Part shown: one piece after another, positions 8,531 to 17,344 of the stretch | How positions within the stretch are numbered: the stretch's first letter is position 1 | Layout of the letters: each line of letters begins with the position of its first letter | Source: Streptomyces sp. XM4193 | Lineage (GTDB): Bacteria; Actinomycetota; Actinomycetes; Streptomycetales; Streptomycetaceae | DNA: 64,000 nucleotides | Assembly: GCF_023072595.1 (NCBI RefSeq) | Contig: NZ_JALLGK010000002.1 | Span: 851,655 to 915,654 of the forward strand | Reading direction: 5' to 3' | Program-made: the position numbers and the translations under genes | The notes under the pieces: generated by a model | Database searches by the model: none | The model's input: the letters and a program-made list of their open reading frames with translations, nothing else | What the model was told of the DNA's origin: nothing

Positions 8531-9487
8531 GTGTCCAAAGCCGCATTCACTCTGCTCACCGCCACCGCCCTGCTCGCTTCCTCCGCCGTTCCCGCCTCGG
8601 CGACCGACAGCGGCGCGGACCCCGGCCGGGCGAGCGCCTCGGTGCTCCGCGCCGGTCTGGACGTCGGTCTGCTCAACAAGACCGTGCACGTACCGCTGAG
8701 CCTGACCCTCAACGAGGTGACGGTGCCCGGCGGCGGCCGGGAGAAGGCCGATCAGACCGCGCTCACCGCACACCTGGACGGCGTCGACAAGGGCCGCCCG
8801 TTCAGCGTGCTCAGGGCCGATGTGGCGCGTACGACGGCCTCCGTCGACAAGAAGTCCGCGCAGGCGGAGGTCGAGCTGCTCAACACGCGGGTGCACGTGC
8901 CCGGTCTGCCGCTCCTCTCGCTCATCGAGGTGGACGCCGTCACCGCGCGTGCGCACTGCGCGGTGGACGGCCGGCCCGTCGCCGAGGCGAACCCGCTGAC
9001 CACCGTCAAGCTGCTCGGCCGGCGCACGACGCTCAGCTCCTCCGGCCCGACCCACCTCAGGGTGCCCGGGGTGGGCGAGGTGAAGCTCGAGCTGGCCCGT
9101 ACCGAGACCACCAGCCGAACCGCGGCCGCGAGCGCCCTGGACCTGTCGGTCTCCGTCAACCCGCTGAACCTCAACGTGGCCGAGGTCGAGGGCCGGGTCA
9201 CGCTCGCGGAGGCGAGCTGCCGGACCCCGCGCGCGGCGAAGGAGGTCACCACCGAGGAGAAGCCCGAGACGCCCGAGAAGCAGACTCCCGAGCAGAAGGA
9301 GGGCGCCGCCCCGCAGACCGAGCGGCGCGCCACCGAGCAGACATCGGCCGAGCGCAGGGACGACGAGGAGTCCCCGCGCCTCGCGGCCACCGGCGGCGAT
9401 TCGCGCACCCCCTACCTGCTGGGCTCCGCGGTCGCGCTCTTCGCCATCGGCGGCACCCTGCTCCTGGCCAGGCGCCGCCGGGCCTGA
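8531..9487 (+). CDS. LAxTG-anchored surface protein (SCO1860-like)
   Basis: 318 residues, predicted secreted and covalently wall-anchored. The N-terminal signal peptide (SKAAFTLLTATALLASSAVPASA) ends near residue 24. A beta-rich body with repeated LLN.TVHVP and LNTRVHVPGLPLL elements follows, then a Glu/Lys/Gln/Thr-rich spacer (about residues 238-280). Last come the sorting motif LAATG, a hydrophobic helix and an RRRR tail. LAxTG is the type read by Streptomyces class E sortases. The start is GTG at 8531 with GGGAG at 8516-8520. The architecture resembles the S. coelicolor SCO1860 family, and the position beside the cobalamin and ectoine genes agrees. The molecular role is unknown. Confidence 0.85.
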   Translation: MSKAAFTLLTATALLASSAVPASATDSGADPGRASASVLRAGLDVGLLNKTVHVPLSLTLNEVTVPGGGREKADQTALTAHLDGVDKGRPFSVLRADVARTTASVDKKSAQAEVELLNTRVHVPGLPLLSLIEVDAVTARAHCAVDGRPVAEANPLTTVKLLGRRTTLSSSGPTHLRVPGVGEVKLELARTETTSRTAAASALDLSVSVNPLNLNVAEVEGRVTLAEASCRTPRAAKEVTTEEKPETPEKQTPEQKEGAAPQTERRATEQTSAERRDDEESPRLAATGGDSRTPYLLGSAVALFAIGGTLLLARRRRA

Positions 9488-9593
9488 GCCCGCCCGAGAG
9501 ACCCGGGCGTCCGGCCGGGGGAGCGGCGGGGCCGCACTCGGGCGGCGGCGTTGCCGCGCGGGGCGGAACCGCGTACGTGCGGTGGGTGTGCCG

Positions 9594-9633
9594 CGCCGGT
9601 GGCAGAGCGGGCCTCCTCGCTCTGCCACCGGCG
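9594..9633. terminator. convergent terminator hairpin
   Basis: A 16-bp perfect inverted repeat (cgccggtggcagagcg and complement) with an 8-base loop lies between the convergent LAxTG protein and cobC genes. Confidence 0.75.
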
Positions 9634-9639
9634 CGCGGC

Positions 9640-11250
9640 TCATCCCTCCCGCGCCTCCAGCTCGGCGAGGGCGTGCAGGAGCCGGTCACTGGTCGCCGGA
9701 TCGCGCACCGCCAGGCGCAGCCACTCCCTGCCCAGCCCGGGGAAAGTGTCCGCACGGCGTACGGCGAAGCCGCGTTCGCGCAGCAGGGCACGCAGCCGGG
9801 GCGCGTCGGGGTGGTGCACCAGGACGAACGGCGCCCGCGCCGCCACCCGCGCCGGCCGCAACCGGGTCAACCCGCCCAGCCCGCGCAGCAGATGCTCCCG
9901 GTGTGCCGCCGTCGTACGAGCTGCCGCCTCGGCCTCCGCGAGCGCCTCGGGGGTGCTGCACGCCTGCGCCGCGACCAGCGCGGGGCTGGAGACCGGCCAC
10001 AACGGCTGCCCGGTGCCGAGCAGTTCGACGGTCCGCGGATCGGAGAGCACATAGCCGATGCGCAGTCCGGCCAGCCCCCAGGTCTTTGTCAGGCTCCGGA
10101 GCACGACGAGCCGTCCCGGCAGCCGGCCGAGCAGGGGCACCAGCGACTCGGCCTCGCCCGGCACGGCGTCGATGAAGGCCTCGTCGACGACCAGCGTCCG
10201 CCCGGGGGCGGCGAGTCGGGCGAGCTCGGCGGCCGGGTGCAGCACCGAGGTGGGGTTGGTCGGATTGCCGACCACCACCAGATCGGCGTCCTCGGGCACC
10301 GGTACGGCGCCGAGCCGGAAGCCGTCGTGCTCCCTCAGCAGCACCCGGGACACCGGTGTGCCCGCATCCCGCAGCGCGGCCTCGGGCTCGGTGAACTGCG
10401 GGTGCACCACCGCCGCCCGACGCGCCCGCAGCGTACGGGCGAGCAGGACGAACGCCTCGGCGGCGCCCGCGGTCAGCAGCACCTGCTCCTGCGCGAGCCC
10501 GTGCCGTCGCGCCACCGCACGACGGGCCGCCCGGCCGTCGGGGTAGGCGGCCAGCCCGGCCAGCGAGGCGGTCAGCCGCTCCACCAGCCACGCCGGGGGC
10601 GTACCACTGCGCACGTTGACGGCGAGATCGGTGAGCCCCGAGCCCCCGAGCGCCGAGCCGCCCGAGCCTCCGCTTCCCGAGCCGTCGGAGTCCTCGTCCC
10701 CGGAACTCTCGGGGCCCCGGGCGCCTTCGGTGCCACCGTGCGGTCCGGCCGGGGAGCTCCGCACCTCGGCGTCGCCGTGGTGGCGCAGCAGGGCGGCGGG
10801 GGCGCGCTGCGCCACGGCGCAGGTGGCCGTCGAGGGCCGGCCCGCGGGCGCCGACTTCCGCTTGGGGACGAGCAGTTCGGCCGCGTCGCCGTACGGTTCG
10901 CCCGCGCCGAGCAGCGCGGCCGCCTCGGCGACGCTCGGAGTGCCGAGCGCGGTGTCCGTCGTGGCGGAGGGGTGCGGCACCTCCACCGTCGCCAGCGTCC
11001 GGACCGGGTAGCAGCGCAGCGGTACGCCCAACTCCTCGGCCGCCGCCAGGATTCCGGGCTCCCGCGCCCGCAGCTCGGCGGTCGCCAGCGCCCGCACCCG
11101 CCGCTCGGTGATCCCGGCGCCCGCCAGGGTCTGCCGGACCAGCCCGATGATCTCGGCCGGGTCGGCGTCCCGGCAGCAGCCCACCCCGACGACGCAGCCG
11201 TCGAGGTCCTCGGTCCCGGCCGCGTCGCCGGCCCGGTGGCCGCCGCTCAC
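9640..11250 (-). CDS. cobC: fused CbiG-C/CobE domain and CobC aminotransferase
   Basis: 536 residues with two domains. Residues about 15-155 match the C-terminal domain of CbiG/CobE (GVGCCRDADPAEI, ITERRVRALATAELRAREPG), a cobalamin ring-contraction partner. After a Gly/Ser-rich linker (160-205) comes a class I/II aminotransferase-like domain. It carries VVVGNPTNPTSVL, VVDEAFID and the PLP lysine K389 in SLTKTWGLAG, as in CobC/CobD-type threonine-phosphate decarboxylases that make aminopropanol phosphate. Actinobacterial Rv2231c-type CobC proteins have the aminotransferase part. The GTG start at 11250 overlaps the cobB stop by four bases (GTGA), implying translational coupling. Last gene of the cobalamin operon. 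Confidence 0.88.
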   Translation of the reverse strand: MSGGHRAGDAAGTEDLDGCVVGVGCCRDADPAEIIGLVRQTLAGAGITERRVRALATAELRAREPGILAAAEELGVPLRCYPVRTLATVEVPHPSATTDTALGTPSVAEAAALLGAGEPYGDAAELLVPKRKSAPAGRPSTATCAVAQRAPAALLRHHGDAEVRSSPAGPHGGTEGARGPESSGDEDSDGSGSGGSGGSALGGSGLTDLAVNVRSGTPPAWLVERLTASLAGLAAYPDGRAARRAVARRHGLAQEQVLLTAGAAEAFVLLARTLRARRAAVVHPQFTEPEAALRDAGTPVSRVLLREHDGFRLGAVPVPEDADLVVVGNPTNPTSVLHPAAELARLAAPGRTLVVDEAFIDAVPGEAESLVPLLGRLPGRLVVLRSLTKTWGLAGLRIGYVLSDPRTVELLGTGQPLWPVSSPALVAAQACSTPEALAEAEAAARTTAAHREHLLRGLGGLTRLRPARVAARAPFVLVHHPDAPRLRALLRERGFAVRRADTFPGLGREWLRLAVRDPATSDRLLHALAELEAREG

Positions 11251-12764
11251 CGTGCGGCCCGGTGGGCCGCGGCACGGGCGACCAGCCGCCCCGCGAGTTC
11301 CGGATGCGCGGCCCAGTGCAGATGCAGATACGAGGCGTGCAGCCGCTCGTCGGCGAAGCCCTCGGTGCGTCGCGGCGGGCCGAGCACGCCCCAGGCGGGC
11401 GGGTCGCCGGCGGCGGGCGCGGTGGCCGTGCGGTGGAACTCGTGGCCGCGGACCCGGGTGCCCGCGGCGGCCAGCACGTTGTCCGCCACCGCGACCGCCT
11501 CGCGGTAGCCGAGGGTGAGCCGGTCGGTCATGGTGGCGGTGAGGTCCAGCAGCCCGCACATGGGCCGTCCGTCCAACTCCCGTCCCAGGTAGAGCAGTCC
11601 CGCGCACTCCGCGGCGATCGGCCCGCGGAAGGCGGCCACCTCGCGGGCGAGGGGTTCGTTGGCGGCCAGCTCGTCGGCGTACACCTCGGGGAAGCCGCCG
11701 CCGATGACCAGCGCGTCCGCGCCCTCGGGCAGCCGCTCCTCGTGCAGCGGGTCGAAGGTGACCACCTGCGCCCCGGCGGCGTGCAGCAGTTCGGTGTGCT
11801 CGGCGTAGGAGAAGGTGAACGCCGCGCCTCCCGCCACCGCCACCACCGGCCGTCCCGCGGGCGCTCCTTCCACCCCCGCGGGCCAGTCCTCCGCGGCCTC
11901 GCCCGACGCGGCGCCGTTCTTCCTCGCGGGCCCGTCCTCCTCCGCGCGCGGGTCCTCCTGGGGATGCCGGCCGGCCGCGGACCGTACCGCCCCGGTGGCG
12001 CTCCACGGCTGCTGCGGGAGCGGGGGAGCGCTGTGTGCGAGCGCCAACAGCGCCTGGAGATCCACACCTCGGGCCACCCGGTCGGCCAGTTCTGCCACCG
12101 CCTCGACCGCCTCCCGGCGCCGCTCCGCGACCGGTACGAGCCCCAGGTGCCGGGCCGGGGTGCGTACCGGATCGGCGCGGTGGAGCACTCCGACCACCGG
12201 GATGCCGACCGCCTCCATCGCCTCCCGCAGCAGCTCCTCGTGGCGTGCGGACCCGACCTTGTTGAGGATGACGCCGGCGATGCGCACCTCCGGGTCCCAG
12301 GAGACGAAACCGTGCACCAGCGCCGCCACCGACCGCGACTGCGAGGAGGCGTCGACCACCAGCACCACGGGCGCGCGCAGCACCTTGGCGGCCTGCGCCG
12401 TCGAGGCTTCCTCGCCGCGTCCGGCAGCGCCGTCGTAGAGCCCCATCACGCCCTCGATCACCGCCAGATCGGCTCCGGCGGCGCCGTGCAGCAGCAGCGG
12501 CGCCAGCAGCTGGGAACCGCACAGGAACGCGTCCAGATTGCGTCCGGGGCGCCCCGGGGACCCTGCCGGGGAGCGCCCGGCCCCGTCGCGGGCGCCCGAG
12601 ACCGCGAGCGCGTGGTAACCGGGATCGATGTAGTCCGGGCCGACCTTGTGCGGGGACACATCGAGGCCCGCGCGGGCGAAGGCGACCATCAGCCCGGTGG
12701 CCACGGTCGTCTTCCCCGAGCCGGACGCGGGCGCGGCGACGACCAGCCGCGGCAGCCGGGTCAT
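11247..12764 (-). CDS. cobB: cobyrinic acid a,c-diamide synthase
   Basis: 505 residues, slightly longer than usual because of low-complexity insertions near residues 255-310. It amidates the a and c side chains of (hydrogeno)byrinate using glutamine and ATP. The N-terminal P-loop APASGSGKTT (about 10-19) and DYIDPGYH are typical of the dethiobiotin-synthetase-like domain. The C-terminal class I amidotransferase domain has the nucleophile in AECAGLLYLG. The start ATG at 12764 has GGGAG upstream. It lies 181 bases downstream of cobO and overlaps cobC by four bases. Confidence 0.93.
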   Translation of the reverse strand: MTRLPRLVVAAPASGSGKTTVATGLMVAFARAGLDVSPHKVGPDYIDPGYHALAVSGARDGAGRSPAGSPGRPGRNLDAFLCGSQLLAPLLLHGAAGADLAVIEGVMGLYDGAAGRGEEASTAQAAKVLRAPVVLVVDASSQSRSVAALVHGFVSWDPEVRIAGVILNKVGSARHEELLREAMEAVGIPVVGVLHRADPVRTPARHLGLVPVAERRREAVEAVAELADRVARGVDLQALLALAHSAPPLPQQPWSATGAVRSAAGRHPQEDPRAEEDGPARKNGAASGEAAEDWPAGVEGAPAGRPVVAVAGGAAFTFSYAEHTELLHAAGAQVVTFDPLHEERLPEGADALVIGGGFPEVYADELAANEPLAREVAAFRGPIAAECAGLLYLGRELDGRPMCGLLDLTATMTDRLTLGYREAVAVADNVLAAAGTRVRGHEFHRTATAPAAGDPPAWGVLGPPRRTEGFADERLHASYLHLHWAAHPELAGRLVARAAAHRAAR

Positions 12765-12945
12765 CGCCCGCTCCCGGGGCACTGGGCGGTGTGGTGCATG
12801 GTGGCGCTCTCCTGATCGACGTGCCGAGGTGTCGGGTGCTGTACGGAAGGGGGCGCCGGCGGCGGACCGGCGTACGGGCGACCGGGCCCCGGCCCGTCGC
12901 GAGGGCCGGCGACGCACCGAGGGCTTCGCGGCGGGGCCGGCGGCC

Positions 12946-13542
12946 TCACCACTCGATGCCGCGCTGGCCTTTCTGGCCGTCGTCCATCGGGTGGCGCACC
13001 TTGCCCATCTCGGTGACCAGATCGGCGGCTTGGATCAGCTCCGCCGGCGCACCGCGGCCGGTGATCACCACGTGCTGGGTGCCCGGCCGCTCCCGCAGCA
13101 CCTCGACGACCTCGGCGGTGTCCACCCAGCCCCAGCGCAGCGGGTACGCGAACTCGTCGAGCACGTACAGCCGATGGGTCTGGGCCGCGAGGTCGCGTTT
13201 GACCTGCTCCCAACCCTCGCGGGCGGCCTCCTCGTTGGAGGTCGGATCGCGCTGGACCCAGGACCAGCCCTCGCCCATCTTGTGCCAGGCGACCGTGCCG
13301 CCCTCGCCGCTGGCGCCCAGCACCCGCAGCGCGCGCTCCTCGCCGACCTTCCACTTCGCCGACTTCACGAACTGGAACACCCCGATCGGCCAGCCCTGGT
13401 TCCACGCCCGCAGCGCCAGACCGAAGGCCGCTGTCGACTTGCCCTTGCCGTCGCCGGTGTGCACGGCGACCAGCGGACGGTTGCGCCGCTGTCGGGTGGT
13501 GAGGCCGTCGTCCGGCACCACACTCGGCTGTCCCTTCGGCAT
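12946..13542 (-). CDS. cobO: cob(I)yrinic acid a,c-diamide adenosyltransferase
   Basis: 198 residues, CobA/CobO/BtuR family. It transfers the 5'-deoxyadenosyl group from ATP to the corrinoid cobalt. The P-loop VHTGDGKGKST, the KWKVGEE segment and the Walker-B-like LYVLDEFAYPL are all present, and the length matches the family. The ATG at 13542 overlaps the stop of the upstream chelatase gene by one base (TGATG), with AAAGG upstream. It works after the a,c-diamide stage in the same pathway as its neighbours. Confidence 0.94.
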   Translation of the reverse strand: MPKGQPSVVPDDGLTTRQRRNRPLVAVHTGDGKGKSTAAFGLALRAWNQGWPIGVFQFVKSAKWKVGEERALRVLGASGEGGTVAWHKMGEGWSWVQRDPTSNEEAAREGWEQVKRDLAAQTHRLYVLDEFAYPLRWGWVDTAEVVEVLRERPGTQHVVITGRGAPAELIQAADLVTEMGKVRHPMDDGQKGQRGIEW

Positions 13543-15698
13543 CACGCCGCCTTTCGTACGTCCCTGACCAGCGCGGACACGGTGTCCGCGCGGAGTTCGT
13601 CCAAGGTGACCGCGGTGCTGCGCAGCTCGCGGGCGAGCGTCTGTGCCATGCCCAGACGGACCGGGCCCCGCTCGCAGTCGACGACCACGCTCGCCGTACC
13701 GTCCGCAGCCAGCAGCCGTGCCGCGCGGTGTGCGCGCGCGACCGGCTCGACCCCGCTGGTGGCCCGGCCGTCGGTGACGGTCACCAGCAGCGGACGGCGG
13801 GACGGGTCGCGCAGCCGCTCGACCCGCAGCACCTCCCGGGCCCGGAGCAGACCGGCCGCCAGCGGGGTGCGTCCGCCGGTGGAGAGCTGCGCCAGCCGTG
13901 CCGCCGCCGCGTCCACCGAGGAGGTGGGCGGCAGCACCAGCTCCGCGTCGGAGCGGCGAAAGGTGACCATGCCGACCTTGTCCCGGCGCTGGTAAGCGTC
14001 GAGCAGCAGCGACAGCACCGCGCCCTTGACCGCGCTCATCCGTTTGCGGGCCGCCATCGAGCCGGAGGCGTCCACCAGGAACAGCACCAGATTGGACTCG
14101 CGGCCCTCCCGGACGGTCTCCCGCAGATCCTCGCGCCGCACCACAAGTCCGTTGCCCCGCCTGCCTCTTGCCCGCTGGTGCGGGGCTGCGGCCTGCACCG
14201 TGGCCGACAGGTGCAGCCGGCTCAGCCGGCCCCGGGGCTGCCGGGCGCCGGTGGTCCGGCCGTGCACCGTACGGGCTCGCGAGCGCCGGCCCGCCGCTCC
14301 CTCGCCGATACCGGGCACGGAGAGCGTTCGGGCCTTGAACGGGTCGTCGGCGGCCACCGGCGCGGCCTCCGCGGGCCCGCCCGGCGCCTCGCCGCCGGAA
14401 CCGGCCGGCGCGTCGGCGGGAGCGCGGCCCAAATCGTCGGGCGTACGCTCCCCGCCGTCCGGCTGCTCGGGCACGCTCGGCTCGCCACCGGCCTCGGGCG
14501 GCCCGCTCTCCGGCCCGGGATCGGTCGGGGCACCGCCACCGCCGCCGCCGGGCGGCCCGTCGGGGTCGTCGTCCGGGTCCTCGTCCCGCTGCCCGTCCGC
14601 CTCCCCTCCGCCGGGACCCTCCGGCGGGGTGTCCTCCGGTTCGCGGTGCTCCTCGAGGGTGCGGTCGAGCTTCTCCTCGTCCAGACCGGGCGCGTCGAAG
14701 GGGTTGCGCCGTCGGCGGTGCGGCAGCGCCAGCAGCGCCGCCTGCCGTACGTCCTGCGCCTCCACCTCGGTGCGGCCCGCCCACGCGGCCAGCGCCGTCG
14801 CGGTGCGCGCCATCACGATGTCGGCCCGCATCCCGTCCACCTCGAAGGCCGCGCAGGTCGCGGCGATCTGGCGCAGCGCGGCGTCGCCGAGCACCACCTC
14901 GGGCAGCAGCTTCCGCGCGTCCGCGATGCGTCGGCGCAGCGCCTTCTCCTCGTCGGTGAACCGCTCGGCGAACGCCCGCGGATCGGCGTCGAAGGCAAGC
15001 CGCCGCCGTACGACCTCAACCCGTTCGTCGGTGTCGCGGGACGCCGCGACCTCCACGGTCAGCCCGAACCGGTCCAGCAACTGCGGGCGCAACTCGCCCT
15101 CTTCTGGGTTCATGGTGCCCACCAGCAGGAACCGTGCCGCGTGCCGCACCGAGACGCCCTCGCGCTCGACGTGCGAGGCGCCCATCGCGGCGGCGTCCAG
15201 CAGCAGGTCGACCAGATGGTCGTGGAGCAGGTTGACCTCGTCGACGTAGAGCACACCGCGGTGCGCCTCCGCCAGCAGGCCCGGCTCGAACGCCTTCACG
15301 CCCTCGGCCAGGGCCCGTTCGATGTCCAGGGCGCCGACGAGCCGGTCCTCCGAGGCACCGACCGGCAGCTCCACCATGCGCGCCGCCCGCACCGCCCCCG
15401 CACCGACGGCGCCCCCGGCCGCTCCGGCGGACGCGGCGGTGCCGTGCGGTACGGCGGCGAGGTCGGGGCAGCGCGGGTCGGGCGCGGCCGGGTCGCAGGA
15501 GAAGCGGCAGCCCTCGACGACCGGCACCGCGGGCATCAGCGCCGCCAACGCGCGTACCGCGGTGGACTTGGCGGTGCCCTTCTCGCCGCGCACCAGTACG
15601 CCGCCGACAGCCGGGGACACGGCGTTCAGCAGCAGTCCGAGCCGGAGGTCGTCCATCCCGACGATCGCGGTGAAGGGGTAGGGCGTGTGGGTGCTCAT
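13542..15698 (-). CDS. AAA-VWA (ChlI/ChlD-like) chelatase subunit, probably cobaltochelatase
   Basis: 718 residues. An N-terminal AAA+ domain carries Walker A GEKGTAKST (38-46) and Walker B YVDEVNLL (D153, E154). An acidic, proline/glycine-rich linker follows (about 350-450), then a VWA domain with the MIDAS motif DASGS (543-547). This is a fusion of the small and middle subunits of magnesium/cobalt chelatases. In this cobalamin operon it most likely powers cobalt insertion together with a CobN-type large subunit, which is not in the window. Its start overlaps the cobQ stop by four bases. Confidence 0.88.
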   Translation of the reverse strand: MSTHTPYPFTAIVGMDDLRLGLLLNAVSPAVGGVLVRGEKGTAKSTAVRALAALMPAVPVVEGCRFSCDPAAPDPRCPDLAAVPHGTAASAGAAGGAVGAGAVRAARMVELPVGASEDRLVGALDIERALAEGVKAFEPGLLAEAHRGVLYVDEVNLLHDHLVDLLLDAAAMGASHVEREGVSVRHAARFLLVGTMNPEEGELRPQLLDRFGLTVEVAASRDTDERVEVVRRRLAFDADPRAFAERFTDEEKALRRRIADARKLLPEVVLGDAALRQIAATCAAFEVDGMRADIVMARTATALAAWAGRTEVEAQDVRQAALLALPHRRRRNPFDAPGLDEEKLDRTLEEHREPEDTPPEGPGGGEADGQRDEDPDDDPDGPPGGGGGGAPTDPGPESGPPEAGGEPSVPEQPDGGERTPDDLGRAPADAPAGSGGEAPGGPAEAAPVAADDPFKARTLSVPGIGEGAAGRRSRARTVHGRTTGARQPRGRLSRLHLSATVQAAAPHQRARGRRGNGLVVRREDLRETVREGRESNLVLFLVDASGSMAARKRMSAVKGAVLSLLLDAYQRRDKVGMVTFRRSDAELVLPPTSSVDAAAARLAQLSTGGRTPLAAGLLRAREVLRVERLRDPSRRPLLVTVTDGRATSGVEPVARAHRAARLLAADGTASVVVDCERGPVRLGMAQTLARELRSTAVTLDELRADTVSALVRDVRKAA

Positions 15699-17344
15699 TC
15701 AGGTGCTCCCGGCGGTAGGAACGGCAGGCCCTTCGGCGGGCCGTCTTCGATGAGCCGCAGCAGGGCGGCGGTGTCTGCGTGTTCTTCGATCAGATCGCCG
15801 AGCCGGTCCAACTGCTCCTCGCGCAGCCGGCCGAAATCGGTGTCGGGCGCGGGTGCGAAGCTCCGCCCGCTCTCGGCCGCCACCTCGCGCAGCAGCGCGC
15901 GGCGGTAGTCGTCGTTCTCCAGCGAGCCGTGCCAGTGGGTGCCGCGCACCGGCCCCACCCGGCAGCCGTCCAGCGGCTGTCCGGAGAAGTCCTCGAACAG
16001 CGGCTGCCCGCCGAGGACTTCGGCGACGCCGTGGTGGATCTCGTAACCCTCCACCCGGGCGCCCAGCGCGGTGCCGACCGGCCGCGCCAGCGTCTTCTCG
16101 CGGTGGAACCGCACCCGTACGGGCAGCAGCCCCAGGCCCGCCACGGATCCGGCCCGCGACTCCACCTCGTCCTCGATGTGCTCGCCCAGCAGCTGGTACC
16201 CGCCGCAGATGCCGAGCACCGGACGGCCCTGCGCCGCGCGCCGGGCCAACTCACGGTCCAGGCCGCGCTCCCGCAGCCGGCGCAGTGCCCCCACCGTGCC
16301 GCGGGTGCCCGGCACGACGACCAGATCGGCGTCGGCCAGCTCCTCCGGCCGGTCCGCGAAGCGCAGCACCACCCCGGGCTCGGCGGCCAGCGCGTCCACA
16401 TCGGTGAAGTTGGACATCAGCGGCACCCGCAGCACCGACACCCGCAGCACCTCACGGCCGTACGGCGGCGCGGTGCTCGCCTCGCGCGCGTGCTCGCGCA
16501 GCGAGAGGCCGAGCCCGTCCTCCTCGTCGATGCCCAGGCCCCGGCGGTGCGGGAGCACGCCGTAGAAGGCGCGACCGGTCACCGAGCGCAGCATCCGCAG
16601 GCCCGGCTCCAGCAGCGAGAGGTCGCCGCGGAACTTGTTCACCAGATAGCCGGCCAGGAGCGCCTGGTCCTCGGCGGCGAGCAGCGCCGTCGTGCCGAAG
16701 AACGAGGCGAACACCCCGCCGCGGTCGATGTCGCCGACCACCAGGACCGGCAGCGAAGCGGCCCGGGCCAGGCCCATGTTCACCAGATCGCCCCGACGCA
16801 GGTTGATCTCGGTCGGGCTGCCGGCCCCCTCGCAGATCACCGCGTCGTGAGTGCGCCGCAGCTCGGTCAGGCACTCGGTGACGGTGCCCAGCAGCCGCTC
16901 CCGGCGCTCCAAGTGGTAGCCGCGTGCGCTGAGTTCGCCCACCGGCCGGCCGAGCAGTACGACCTGGCTGGTGCTCTCGCCGCCGGGCTTGAGCAGTACC
17001 GGGTTCATCAGCGCGGACGGCTCCACGCCCGCCGCGGCGGCCTGCATCGCCTGGGCGCGTCCGATCTCCGCGCCGTCCCGGGTGACGAAGGAGTTGAGCG
17101 ACATGTTCTGCGCCTTGAACGGCGCCACCCGCAGTCCCTTGCGCGCCAGCCATCGGCAGATCCCGGCGGTGACGACGCTCTTGCCGGCGTCGGAGGTCGT
17201 ACCCGCGACCAGCAGCCCACCGCCGAGAGCCCCGCCCCGCGCCGGACCGCTTCCCGCCGGACCGCTGCCCGCGGTGCCGCTGCCCGTCGTACCGCCGGCC
17301 GGGTCGGTGGGTGCCGAACCGCCGTGTGCCGAGGGGGAGTTCAC
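15695..17344 (-). CDS. cobQ: cobyric acid synthase
   Basis: 549 residues. It amidates the b, d, e and g side chains of adenosylcobyrinic acid a,c-diamide. A low-complexity Gly/Ser/Pro N-terminal extension (about 8-45) is unusual. The P-loop GTTSDAGKS (48-56), FKAQNMSLNS and the C-terminal amidotransferase nucleophile motif GICGGYQLLG follow in the normal order. The start is GTG at 17344, overlapping the cobD stop by four bases (GTGA), so translation is probably coupled. The stop overlaps the chelatase start. A start further downstream that removes the low-complexity extension cannot be excluded. Confidence 0.94.
   Translation of the reverse strand: MNSPSAHGGSAPTDPAGGTTGSGTAGSGPAGSGPARGGALGGGLLVAGTTSDAGKSVVTAGICRWLARKGLRVAPFKAQNMSLNSFVTRDGAEIGRAQAMQAAAAGVEPSALMNPVLLKPGGESTSQVVLLGRPVGELSARGYHLERRERLLGTVTECLTELRRTHDAVICEGAGSPTEINLRRGDLVNMGLARAASLPVLVVGDIDRGGVFASFFGTTALLAAEDQALLAGYLVNKFRGDLSLLEPGLRMLRSVTGRAFYGVLPHRRGLGIDEEDGLGLSLREHAREASTAPPYGREVLRVSVLRVPLMSNFTDVDALAAEPGVVLRFADRPEELADADLVVVPGTRGTVGALRRLRERGLDRELARRAAQGRPVLGICGGYQLLGEHIEDEVESRAGSVAGLGLLPVRVRFHREKTLARPVGTALGARVEGYEIHHGVAEVLGGQPLFEDFSGQPLDGCRVGPVRGTHWHGSLENDDYRRALLREVAAESGRSFAPAPDTDFGRLREEQLDRLGDLIEEHADTAALLRLIEDGPPKGLPFLPPGAPE

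Noticed and set aside
8467..11508. Plus-strand frame of about 1,000 codons
   Set aside because: It overlaps the LAxTG protein in another frame and is antisense to cobC; no recognisable motif.
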